64,000 nucleotides of DNA from Scatophagus argus (lineage: Eukaryota > Chordata > Actinopteri > Scatophagidae). The notes under the pieces are model-generated. The model did not search any database. It had not been told where the DNA came from and saw nothing but the letters and a program-made list of their open reading frames with translations. The stretch is taken from NCBI RefSeq assembly GCF_020382885.2, contig NC_058494.1, positions 26,882,329 to 26,946,328 of the forward strand, written 5' to 3'. Made by a program: the position numbers and the translations under genes. Of this stretch, positions 1 through 11,583 are shown in pieces. How positions within the stretch are numbered: position 1 is the stretch's first letter; every line of letters begins with the position of its first letter.

Positions 1-284
1 AGTCAGTTTTCACTCTACAGGAATAAACAGAAAAAAGTTCCTCCTATAGCAGCACTACTGAGCACACGGCGTACAGGACGGACTGTATTAGCTAACCTAC
101 ACACACACGCACACACACTTTCTATTCAGCTTCTTCACACAAGCTCCTGATGCAAAGAGCGAAGACATGAAGGTCACGTTTTGCTTTCAGACACATGATG
201 TTAACCAGCCAGCGTGTCTCAGCTTGATTGTACCTGACGTTCAGCTCCCAGTTCAGCAGAAACTAATAGCTCAGAAATTACAGC

Positions 285-286
<2 letters not shown>

Positions 287-326
<40 letters not shown>
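287..326. repeat. (GT)n microsatellite
   Basis: About twenty uninterrupted GT dinucleotides. The short open frames across it, giving VCVCVC or THTHTH peptides, are artefacts of the repeat. Confidence 0.97.
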
Positions 327-327
<1 letters not shown>

Positions 328-687
328 ACACACAGATATCCTCAGCATCTGAAAGTGACTGATTTAATCCACACAGTGTGTAAACAGTGATGCGGTCGCG
401 TCTGAATCGAGTGAAATTCAGTCTGAACTGCATCCAGCCGAACAACCAGGAGTCCCGCCTGCTTTCAGACTTGATTTCATCACAGTCTTTCCCTGCAGAA
501 CCACTCCTCACAGAACATCTACCTGATGCAACATGCTGGGATGCGGCCTGTTAATGATTTACCTCATAAACATTTAGATCAAGCCAGCAGACTCAGACTC
601 TCGTAAAATGTGGTGAACATCCATGAAGAGGGTAAAACTAGCTGTGTTTTAGTTTTGTACATTCATTCACTCAGTCAGTCAGTCACT

Positions 688-712
688 CATTCATTCATTC
701 ATTCATTCATTC
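688..712. repeat. (ATTC)n tetranucleotide repeat
   Basis: Six or so copies of cattcatt-type tetranucleotides follow a degenerate cactcagtcagt run. Confidence 0.9.
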
Positions 713-941
713 ACAGAGGTTTGGGTCTGCTTGGCTAAAATCAATTGTTTACTTGCTTCGATACAAAGTTTTCAGTCTGGTGAGAAATGCTCGCCTGCCC
801 AACATTTTTACTGTTTCGTATAAGACTTGTCTTTAAATGCTGTTAAAAGTCCTAATTTTGACTGCTCCACACACCCATAGTCTGAATAAATATTGACTTT
901 TCTGCATTCAAAGTGTTTCCAAATGTTTAACATGTCCCCAG

Positions 942-3900
942 GTTGTTGCCATAGCGATGGACGTTTTCACCGACGTCGACATTTTCAAAGAGATCGTCGC
1001 TGCCACGATGAGGAGGGTCGCAGTCTACATCCTGCTGGATGAGACGCACTTCGGCAGCTTCGTCACCATGTGTCACAGGATGGGCATCAACGTCCAGGAC
1101 CTCAAGGTGAGGAACCTGCCGCCACCGTCGAATCAGACCCGCCAATGTCAAGCCGGTTTGAGAACTGATGCGGACAAAGCACACGGTTCAAAGGCTGGAA
1201 ATTTAATCAGCAAAATGCCACTAAAACAATCTAAACTTGAGCAGGAAGTGAAGCCTGCCGCCCCTCACAGGCCTCTCCTCAAGCCTTAACCTATTTCAGT
1301 GACGCAGCAGTTTGCTGTCACACATCAGAAGGGATGACGTGAATATAAAAATACTTTTTTTTTGTCTAGTGAGATTTTACAGGATTTCAATCTGCTTAAG
1401 GAGTTTGCAGTCTCACTTTGGGAAAGCGAAATATTTTTCATGTGGTGGACCCCAAGTATTTGAAATGTAATGCTGATTACACAACAGCACACATTTCCAG
1501 CAATGCAAGAAAACTTTGGCTGTGGTTAAAAAAAGAAAAGCTTTCTAATATAACAGGCAAACCAGACACCAGCTGATGTTTATCTTGCAAAATTTGGCAA
1601 AAAATGTACTCAGACTGTTAATGCTGGAGACGTCCTGCACCTCCAGTGAGTGGGTGGTTTTATTTTTGGGAATGAAAAGCCAGAAATGTCAGCATCTTGA
1701 GCAACAAAAACAGACAGTAACATCTTAGAATAAAGCATTTGTACAAAACCATGAAAAGCACCTTAATCTGCTCTTAACGTGTTCCCACAGTCCCCGATGC
1801 AGAATGAAACGTGAAAAGTGCTGATATTTAAAGGTACCCTGTGGAGTTTGTGTCCTTTGTTAGATCAGTGTTTTGATGAGAGGAAGAAGAAGAAGACGAA
1901 GGCTAGCAAGTAAAAATGAACATGTACAATTTCAAATTGCATGAGGAAGCAAATGTTTTGACATGTTCGTCAGACCTCAGCGTGTTTTGGCCAGAAACTC
2001 CACGGGATACTTTTAACGCCTCGGTGATATTTTACCCTTTAAATGCTATAAATCCCCTCATTAAATTACCAGGTGAGAGCAGGCTGAGGAATAAAAGCCA
2101 CCTTCATCAACTTGATCCTGTCTACTGAGGATCTTATAAAAACTTTAAGAGGATTTTGAGATTTTTGATGTCACTGCGTACAGTAAGATGCTGTAAAAGT
2201 TTCACTTCCTGTCTGGGCCACAAGGTGCTCAGACAAAACCGATGCTGACTATTAAAATCAATAATGTAGACAGTGAAGTACAACAAAATAACCCGTTAAA
2301 CGTGATCTGATGTGGACGTTTTCTGACATTTTGGTGTGTAAAAATCGCCCATCTTCCTCTCCTCCAGCCGTACGTTTGTCGATTTGTATTCCACCGCCGT
2401 TCGCTGCCAGAGGAAGTTTGGCCTGCTGCATGACCTTTCTTCTATTGGCAGGAGCATTTAGTGGATTAAATCTGACATTTGCTCCACGCCCTCGTGAAAA
2501 CGCTGTCATTTACCAGCATTCCCCTGCCATGTTTCCACCTGTCATTATCATACGAGAGACAACTGCAGCAGCCGCGGGACTGATCTGTTAGCGGGGCTGG
2601 ATTTTCCTGTTGAACTGCATCAGAACAGGACAGGAGTCCAGACTCCACGACATCAGAGCTCACACGGTGACGGCTTTGTGAACTTTGTGCAAAGTGCTTA
2701 GCCAGTAGCCATACCAAAATACCAGCCTCAGAACAACTGACGCACAGGTTTGATCTTGTCAAGTATTACAAAGGGTGTCTGTGTGTGTGTGTCTCAGTGT
2801 GTGTGTGTGTGTGTGTATTAAAGCTACCAGTAATGGGAAAAAAATCCTGCTGTACTTTCCGGCTTTACTTTGTTAAGAATCTACTTAAACCCCCCCAACT
2901 ATGAAGTCATAGCTGAAGTAAAATGAGTAAAACAAAACAAAAAAATAAATCCTCAATTCACAGACAGACTATACACACCTTTTTCCCTCACTGATCATGT
3001 CAGACTCGCTGGTTTTTCCTCCCGTTTCTTCTTCCTGAGGTATCTCCAACCTGTTGACGCTTTTTGTTTCTCCATCAGAACATTCGTGTTCGGACGGTGC
3101 GAGGGCAGCAGTATCAGTGCCAGTCTGGGATGAAGTTCCATGGAGATTTGGAGCAAAAATTTATTCTGATAGACTGCCGAACGGTGTTGTATGGATCATA
3201 CAGGTGAGTCGGTCCTACCTTTACCCACTCAGATCCCACAGCAATTAAAGTATGGGTCCCGTTTGGTGCCTCTTATAGTTTTGCTCTGGAAAACCAGCAC
3301 CCTGTCACTAAAATGCAGTCTGTATCAGGATGTCCTGTTTGGGTATAGACACTCAGCTGTGATTGCATCTAGAAGCTTTTATCGTGATCTGATCTCAGCC
3401 AGGTACAGGATGTCTTGGACCGACCTCGTAAAAACTTGGGAAAAAATTATGCCACATCCATTTAATTTCTGTTTGTTGACTAACTGCTAGTGTGTACGAG
3501 GCAAGAAGCAAAAAGACCCAAAGACAGACAACCGGGTGGGCAGACAGTAAGACTTTGGTGATTTATTGGAAGACTGTTGATACCTTAGCTTACAGAAAAG
3601 GGTAGCAAATCCAAAACAAAATAATTAGCTTGTGGAGCTCTGGAGTTCTAGTTTCTTCTCTGTTTTCTTCTCTGTTTGATCCTAAGTCCTGCCGTATATA
3701 TTTAGTACAACAACGATTCAAATCAGAAAGCTTTGCATCAGCTCATTATTAGCAAGGTGTAAAATCTGCTCATCGTCATAATTTCTGCTGGCTCTCTGAT
3801 GACTGTGTCGCCATTTTATTTTTCAGCTACACGTGGTCGTATGAGAAGATCAACCTCAGCATGGTCCTGGTCATCACAGGTCAACTGGTCTGCCATTTTG

Positions 3901-5837
3901 ACGAGGAGTTTCGAAGACTCTACGCCCGCTCTACAGCTCCATCAGTTCAGTCCAAGGAGAGGTCATCTGTCCAGTACATGAGAGACTCTATGAGCCTGCA
4001 GAGCCTAAACTCCAGTCAGCTATCCCTCCACCAGATGAGATCCAGAGGGATGCATGGCATGAGAAGCGCCCAGGATGACAGGTTTCACAATCCCAAAATG
4101 TTGACCAGAGGCATGAGCATGCAGGAGAGGCTGCATCAGTCTCACTGCCCTGACATGGGAAATCTGGTGCGGGGACACAGTTACAGTGGAGAACTGCAGA
4201 GGCTTAACTCCATGACTCGGCTGAGGATGGGAACCAAGGACATCGGAGGCCACGTTACTCCAGAGAGGACTGGCTCTAACCTGAGGGGGATTGGTGACAT
4301 ACTGCTATCAAACAGTTTGTCTCAGCAGCATCTGAGGCACCAGAATCTCTATGGACCGGACCAGAATCTGATACCATTCAACTCTGAATCGTCACTCCAC
4401 AGGTGGAAGATGGACACATACCTTAAAGAGAGCACTGCGCCTCCGAATGCATCATGTGATGTGATTTCCCCTGTGACGTCTCCATATAGCAGTTACACGG
4501 GCTTAAACGAGCATCAGTCTCAGCTGATCCACAGTAGATCAAGGGACATTAAGTCCAGGATGGACGAAACAAGACAAAAGAGGCTCAGCTTGCAGGACTA
4601 CACCAGTCTCAGGCAGAGCCAAGAGTCCCTGAGGTATCTGACGGAAAGACCTTCCTTTATGTCCTCACTAAGAGGTCTGGACACGAATGTGGCAGAATTA
4701 GAATCAAATGCACAAAACGGTTATGGCTTGGAATCATCCAACCACAAAGACAGTGAGCCAAATAAGGAAGAAGTTCTGACTTCTTCTCACCGCTCTGCTT
4801 CTCACTACGATGTCAAAAAGGTTTCAGATCAAAAGATGACGCAGACGTATGACTGGCACGAGCCTCTCTCCAGGACAACCTCGGCGGGTGAATTAGATAT
4901 GAAACTAAAGGATCCTTCACTGAAGCTCTCTCATTTGCAGCCCAGTGGTCTCAGTATCCAGCACACAAGAGCGATGGAATCTTTGATCGAAATCCCCGAA
5001 GAGAGAGAGGGTTCAAATACACGCGCCAACAGTTCAGACTTCATTGCAATCAATGAGGAGATTCACCAAGACGAAAAACATCTTCCACAGGAGTCCTATA
5101 TGAAAATGAGCTTACCTGCAGAATCACAACATCAGGATCAAGCCAGAGGAAGCCATGGTTCTATTGCTAAAATGTCCAGCAGCTCAGACTCTGTTACTCC
5201 AGGAGAAGGACAGAAATCAATATGGGATGAGACACAAACTGTCCCTTCCACAGGGTTCCAGCATGCAGTGGATGCTAAGAGCAGTCACATGGAAAAAGGA
5301 CAAACACAATACGAGGAACAGACCCTTCAAAGGAAAAATTCCTTGAGAATGAAAGTATATTCGCTGCTCACATCAGATGACAAGAAAACATCCAAAAAAG
5401 AGGAGAAGTCGCTCCAAAGAAAGACCTCATTGAAATCAAAGAATCCGTCGGGATTAAACCAACCACCTACCAACCAGCAAAGCATCTCCAGTTTGCATAA
5501 CTCAGTCAGTGGGCCTTCAGAGACCGAGAAGCAAAAATCTCCGTTCCTGAGACTATCTACTCAGCGTTCAAGCAAAAAGAAGACAAACGTCTCAGCAGAG
5601 CAGGACCGAGGCTCTGGGTGCACTCAGGAAGGTGAGGGAGCGACTGTCTATCAAAGAACGAGAGTCTACAGTCGATTCGAATATTTGCTTACCACTGAAA
5701 ATGTTTCCAAAGACAGAGGTTCTTCAGCGAACCGGCCCGACTCTGGCCATCCAGCCTATCAGTCACAAAGTGGCACTGACAACAAACTGGGAAGATTCAT
5801 GCAGCGAGTAGGAAATCTTATAGGCAAGAACAAGTAG
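942..5837 (+). CDS. fam83b: FAM83-family protein, probably FAM83B (5' end outside the window)
   Basis: Three exons are visible: 942-1106, 3079-3203 and 3827-5837 (stop). Each has AG/GT borders and the phases join into 766 residues. The first two exons and the start of the third encode the second half of the DUF1669 (phospholipase D-like) domain: [10 protein letters not shown], then [10 protein letters not shown], then [10 protein letters not shown] and [10 protein letters not shown]. In the PLD-like motif, K and D are kept but the histidine position holds glutamate, as is usual in this family, which anchors CK1 kinases instead of cleaving lipid. The remaining roughly 650 residues are low-complexity and rich in Ser, Gln and basic residues, ending in [16 protein letters not shown], a conserved-looking tail. 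FAM83B in mammals acts in EGFR/RAS/PI3K signalling. The choice of B over other paralogues rests on length, tail and the human chromosome 6 neighbours, so the family is firm and the paralogue probable. Confidence 0.82.
1828..2016. mobile_element. 189-bp TTAA-flanked MITE in the fam83b intron
   Basis: The left end reads TTAAAGGTACCCTGTGGAG. The right end, reverse-complemented, reads TTAAAAGTATCCCGTGGAG, an inverted repeat of about 25 bp with few mismatches, flanked on both sides by TTAA. TTAA targets are typical of piggyBac-type transposons. The element has no coding capacity and is non-autonomous. Confidence 0.8.
2779..2817. repeat. (GT)n microsatellite
   Basis: Two GT runs are separated by a short ctcagt interruption, inside a fam83b intron. 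Confidence 0.9.
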
Positions 5838-8130
5838 AGTTGCAGCAAGAGAAGAAGGCCGCCATGCTCAGGAATAAAAGGCAAAGCTGGTGCACAGTGA
5901 ATCTGTTGTTTACTGATGTAATGTGTGTGTTCAGTGTGCAACCTTTCCCTCTGATGGCTCAGGTATCAGGGAAGTGCCTGTCCAATTCCCTGACATGGAA
6001 GTCACAGGCAGGGGGCGCTCAGGTGAAAATAACAGCAAGTCAAGTTGTTTACCAGTGAAGTTGAATCAGTTGATGTGACAAAAAATGATCAAGTAAGATA
6101 AAATGTAAAACTGAAAAATTATACAAAAATATATCAGTGTTTATAGTGAATGTGCTTGTTCCTTTCAAAGGTTGGTGAAAGTATAAATCTGGTGAGCTTT
6201 CATATTTTGTCTGTTCATAACAAATCCCATGAAAAGACCAAAACCAAACAATGAACTCATCCCACTAACATCCACAGCCTGGTTTCTGCTTCTGCACATC
6301 AGTGAGCCCTCACTCTCAGGTCATTTTGACTCAGTCCCACCTTGTCCTGCTGCCCCACATATACTCACATGACGTGGATTAGCAGAGGTTTGTTTGAACA
6401 CCAGAGCACACCTGTGATGTGTGTGCATATGTGTACACGTTTTGAAGGTTATGTAGCCATCTTTTCTGACAGAGCACTCAACGCATGAGCTGACAGCATG
6501 AAGTAATCAGTGGACCTTAAATGTCAATTTGACAACTTTGACCAGGGCTTGTAGATGTTTATTAATTTCAGTCTAGTTATGCAAACTGTGAACATTGTGA
6601 GAAACAAAGCAGTGTCAGAGGTGAGAGCCAGAAAGGAAAGTCAGAGAGAAAATCATCCATTTGGGTCTTTTCATGGAATTTGTTAATAATAACAAACATA
6701 AAGCACCACCAGCTTCGTCCTTTAGTGTACTTTTGCTTTGTCTGTTTTGTAAAAATGTAGTTTTTCTAGTATGGCTTAATGTTGTGTGTTTGTGATGATT
6801 TTATCAAAAATGCATTAAAGATATTCATGCTTGTGGCACCTACGACTGTAAAACGGAGAAATCCAGATGTTTAATAAATAGAACATCAGGACAACCACTT
6901 TGACTGTGTTGAGACAAATGAGGTGTGACCTCTCTGACATCTCCACGAGCAGGTTTCATTGGATCTACGTTTTACTGAAAAATACTGTAGCTCCTTGGAT
7001 CTCATTGAAGACTACTGGTTATCCAAACTCAGTAGTTTAGTAAGACATCGCCTCTGGAGAAAGGATCTATATAATATGTACATGTGACTTATCAATGTAG
7101 GTCACAGCAAAATTCCACTGGCTTCAATTGTATTTGTACTGCAGCAGAAGAGAATCAGAAAAAAAACCCCAAACACATATCATAAAACTAACAACGTGTA
7201 TAAGTACCAGTGAGGGTACATCAGAAATGTGTTCCTTGAAGAACCTGGAAAAGGCAGTGTGGAAAACATTTCCACCTCAAGGTCTTTTTATTTGCTGCTG
7301 CCAACCTTTTGACCAAATCACATGATTTTCATCAGCAGATGGAGTTTTCTCACATGTTAATTGCATTTGTAAAACTAAATATTTTTCTACTTGTCATCAT
7401 GACAGCTAGTAAATGTCCCCGCCGAGGAAGATCATGTGATATAACTGAAAGCTCCAGAACAGCAGCCAACTGGATGTTTGATTTAAATTGTTTTCTTTTT
7501 TCTGGTAAAATGTGTTCTGAATGCTCACAGATGAAAATGTGGATTGTTTCAAAAACAAATGCAACACTTGAGGGTTTTTAGGTGTGAAACATATGTTGTA
7601 AGTACAAGCAGATCTGATGAAAAAGCAATAAGAAAACCAACTTGTTTCTCGAAAGCATTTTTTCTTTAAATTCACATTTTCAGCTCAGCTGAAAAGCTCT
7701 TGTCAAGTCTGAGGTCACAGAAGATGAGATTTAAGTACTGCTTTACTTCTGTACCTGAAAACAAGACTTAAGGTCAAAAGCCATGCTAGCGACCCCAAGA
7801 GGTTGTAAAGTTTACTACACTTATTTTAGCTGTAAGTTTGCAAGATTCTGCTTTTATTTCCCTTGCCATTACAATGGTTAATGATGTAGTACTTATACTA
7901 TATATATATACTTATAAACTTCTATGTTTTCGCAGGAACAGCTGTATCAGTATTGTCCTTAAAATGAATAAAAACATAAACACACAACAACAACATTGCA
8001 CAACACTGCTTTGTACATTGAGGGTGCACTTGTACCTTTATTTTGAAAAAAATTCAGACAAATATCTACACTCTGTATAATAATGAGCTGTCAAAATTAT
8101 ATGTAAAATAAAAAGCTTTTTTAATCAAGC
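5838..8130 (+). other. fam83b: Probable fam83b 3' UTR
   Basis: This is AT-rich sequence after the fam83b stop with no supported gene. AATAAA hexamers occur near 6872 and at 8107-8112. If the second is used, the 3' UTR is about 2.3 kb and ends beside the opposing lgsn poly(A) signal. Transcript extent is inferred. Confidence 0.5.
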
Positions 8131-8152
8131 TGTTGTTTTTCATGCTTTTATT
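8107..8152. terminator. Back-to-back poly(A) signals of fam83b (+) and lgsn (-)
   Basis: AATAAA on the + strand is at 8107-8112. Its - strand counterpart, read as TTTATT on +, is at 8147-8152. Expected cleavage sites 10-30 bases downstream of each would fall between them, so the two convergent transcripts should end in the same few tens of bases. Confidence 0.6.
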
Positions 8153-8200
8153 TGCGCGGCAGGAAGAAGCGTGTGTCTTATTCTACGACGAGGAGGATGT

Positions 8201-11200
8201 CTAGATGAAATACTCCAGGCACTTGTTCCTCTCATCATCCAGTTCTTGGGTCTCAATCTCAAACTTTTTCATGGCAATGAAATACTGAACAAACGGCTCT
8301 CCGAGGGCACTGCGGATGACGTGATCATCCGCCAACGCCTCCAGAGCATCATCGAGCTTCACTGGAATGGCGAACTCTTTCTGCTGACTGGGGGCTTTGC
8401 TCAGACTGCTGTCGACATTCAGGTTTCGTCTGATGCCGTCCAGTCCTGCGGCCACAGTAGCAGCCAGCACAATGTAAGGGTTGGCCATGGCTGAGCCCAG
8501 CTTGTTGTCAATGTGCATCTCCCTCCTGCCATGACACTTGATATTGAAGGAGCTGCTGTTATCATTGCAGCCACAGGTGGCACACAGAATTCGTTTGGGG
8601 TCTTTGATCGTCTTGGCGATGTGGCTCCGGCAGCCTAAGCCAGGCGACATCAGACAGCTCAGGGCGGCAGAGTGGGTGAGGAGCCCGGCCAGCCATTTCC
8701 TGCCGATCTCAGACAGATCATTTGCCTTCTCCCCGCTGTGGAAGAGGCTACGTCGACCATTAGCATCCCACAGACTGTGAGAGAGTACCCCAGCATTGTA
8801 CAGTCCATCATCGGTGAAGAAACTAGCAATGTAGCTGTGTTTACGAGCCATCTCTTTGATGCCAGTGCGGAAGGTGAAGGCACTATCTGCGGCCGCAATC
8901 CCAAACTCTGGCCTCAGGTTGATTTCCATCTGGCCGGGGCCACTTGCAGACGAGATGCTGTCTATGTCTGCGCCCATGCAGTACATGCTATCCACCAGCT
9001 GCTGAAAGAAAGGCAGGTCATGGTTGCTGAGCAATGTGGTAGCTGGGAACATCAACGTCTTTGGTCCGATCCGGTCTGGTGCTCCGAGGACGCAACATTC
9101 GTAGGTGAAGGATGAGTGCAGGGAGAATCCCATGCTTTGGAGCTGGCCAAGGAGCTGCTTGGCGATGAGACGAGGTGATGTGCGAAGGGGGCTTCCTGTG
9201 ACGGTGCAGGGGTCGCAGATGACCCGGGCTGTCTGCTCGGCCCAGGGCAACATCCTGAAGGTTGAAAGATCCGGGATCAAAAGGACATCACTGCTGAAGT
9301 TGGCAGTGCTGGCATTGTCCACTTCATTGCTCTTGGGGCTCAGGGTCAGCTCCAAGTAGCTTCTCGGCATTGGTACCCCATATGCTGCTTTCTCCTGTGG
9401 GTACAAGCAGCAGTTCAACATTTTTGGAAATCATTAATTTTCTTTTTGAGAGCTGGAGTTCTTTTTGAGAGAAGAAAATTTCTGTGTTATATGTATTCAG
9501 ACATGAATACTGAGGTGATCATGCTAGCTTAGCATGAAGAGAAACAGGCGAAAACAAACACAGATGAAATATGTGATGTGATGTAACAGAAGGGAAACCA
9601 CGTGTTAATTAGAGAGATGTGCCAGTCAACTTGTTTTAAAAATTGGACATAGCAATGCTAAATGTTTCCTCCTGCTTCCTGCCTTTAAGCTAAGGTATGT
9701 TAAATGCCTCACTGCTTGAGCTTCATCATTTTCTTAGAGATCAATAGGTAGATAGATAGATAGAAAGATAGATAGGTGGTTAGGTGGGTGGGGTGTATTA
9801 CATGGAAGAAGCGGACAGGCACTGTCTTGGACCTGGACACCCCGTGGAGGTCGGTGGCCTCGAAGCGAACAAAGTTGATGTTTTCTCTGGCAATCTGCTG
9901 CTTGATCTGCTCCATGGCTGAAATGAACCTCTGATTCCCAAAGATCTCCACAGTCTCGTTATCTTTGGAAAACAGTTTGAAATGTCTGCTAAAACACTGG
10001 ACAACCGTTGGAGAGTTTGATTTCAGACACAATGTAGTCCATTTTTGAATAAAAACATAAGTAAACCCATGTATTTCCCTCAGTATTTCTAAAGGTCAGG
10101 GCTCAGTTTGATTTCAGTGAGTACTGCTAGATGATAAATCTGATGAGCTATGAGCTAATTTAAGATATGTTAGTCTCTGTCAGTACCTTGACCAACAGTA
10201 AGAGTATGCCAATTTAGAAACAGTGTCATCAATACAGAGAGCGCTGACAAGTTGATTTTTTGTTTGTTTGTTTGTTTGTTTGTTTTAGCTGTAATATGTC
10301 TCTTGTATCTTGGTTACATTTAGATAAAAAATAGAATCCCATTGGTAAAACAGCCTTTAAATAGACAAAATAAGCCATTGTTTCAAATGTAAAAATTATT
10401 TTTTTTAGAGATGTTGAGATGTAGATCCTCCTACTGGAACTCAAGACCAAATTAAACTACAAACTGACAAATCAATTCGTAACAATTGAAAGGCCTCTTT
10501 TTTCAGGTAAAAGAGGTCATCCGTCAATCACTGAATCCGAGTTAAATCAAAAAAGCCACAATTCAAAAATATTTCTTGAGTGTTGGAACCCTGTTAGCGA
10601 AGACCTCAGTCTAATCTCAATATGCATCTTCATTTCTATCAGGGATAAAATTTTAACCAAAGCATCACCAACCTGTATGAGAATCTCCAGTCTCTCCCCA
10701 GGAGCTGCTGCTTGCATTTGTGTGTGGACTGACTGTAGGCTGACTATTTGTGTTGGCATCAGACCTGAATGAGCTGGATGAATCCATGGTGGAAGGCAGC
10801 TGAATGGATGTGCTCTCTCTGGAGCTGGGCCCCCTTCTGGAAGCATCAGAGTGGGGTTTGAAGGTGCTGAACACCCTGTTGGGGTTTCCATCGTCCTGCC
10901 GTCCTTCGGGTCTTCCGCTTCCACCTCTACCACCGCGGTTGTTGCTGCTTCCGTGGAGGTATGTGTAAGGACTCCCTGGCTTCCCATCCACTCTTCCCCG
11001 GATGCTGAGCAGAGGACTGTCCCTGAGGATGGTCTTCAGCTCCTCCATGGTCTGCCGGGGGACACCCATCTCACCGTAGGACACCCTGGTTTGAGAAGAC
11101 GCATCTCTGGTCCAGTCGTCCCCAACGGCAGGTTCATCCACCCTGGGATCTTCGGGTCTCTCTGGGGGTCTGTGAGGCACAGGGCCAATGGAGATCACAG

Positions 11201-11583
11201 TGGGGGTGTCTGGAGGTAAAGGGATGCTGGTGGGAGGGTGGACGATGGAGGGACCTCCTCCTCTTCCTGCCGCTCTGCTGCTCCAATCCACCGGTGGCAC
11301 ATATTTTCCAGTCACCCGCACTCCCTTCCTGTTGCCCAGACTCATCCCTGTGCCATCTATCTGGTCTTTGCTCCTAGTCTGTCCCTCCTGGAAAACACAC
11401 AATAGATCTGTCACAAGTATTTAGTAAGAGAAGTTTGTATGAAAAGAGTCACAGAATGGTGCAAAGAATCCAATCTAGTCGACAAACACATCAAAAGCAT
11501 GCATCCATTCACACTTTTGTGCTGAAACAAAATGAAAGAGTTAAATGTGGCTTTGTTACCTTGGAATCTTCAGAGTCATTCAT
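8201..11583 (-). CDS. lgsn: Lengsin (lens glutamine-synthetase-like protein)
   Basis: There are four coding exons: 11560-11583 (start, MNDSEDSK), 10673-11387, 9802-9962 and 8201-9394. They sum to 2094 nt, or 697 residues. All introns are GT-AG and in phase. Exon 3 gives NFVRFEATDLHGVSRSKTVP, the start of the glutamine-synthetase N-domain. Exon 4 carries the catalytic-like domain (LLIPDLSTFR, ARVICDPCTVTG, PGQMEINLRPEFG, KLGSAMANPYIVLAA) and ends ERNKCLEYFI, nearly as in mammalian lengsin. Lengsin has no known synthetase activity and is regarded as a lens structural or chaperone-like protein that binds intermediate filaments. Exon 2 encodes about 238 low-complexity residues rich in P, R, S and G, making this protein longer than the human one of about 509 residues. 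The poly(A) signal lies only about 50 bp after the stop. Confidence 0.93.
9741..9790. repeat. (GATA)n-like and (GGTG)n-like tandem repeat
   Basis: Several imperfect GATA units are followed by ggtgg/taggtggg runs inside the last lgsn intron, ending just beside the exon 3 donor. Confidence 0.8.
10256..10285. repeat. (TTTG)n tetranucleotide repeat
   Basis: Seven or so TTTG units in an lgsn intron. Confidence 0.9.

Larger units (their letters stand above)
1..941 (+). other. Intron sequence upstream of the first visible fam83b exon
   Basis: No coding exon was found here. The splice acceptor ending at 941 belongs to an internal FAM83 exon, so this stretch is most simply the preceding intron. The first coding exon, which holds the N-terminal half of the FAM83 domain, lies to the left of the window. 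It contains a GT-repeat microsatellite near 287-326 and an ATTC-type repeat near 688-712. Confidence 0.6.

Noticed and set aside
278-511. Open frames across the GT repeat
   Set aside because: Microsatellite artefact; the peptide is mainly a THTH or VCVC run.
8171-9359. + strand frames opposite the last lgsn exon
   Set aside because: They are shadows of the lengsin coding exon in GC-richer sequence.
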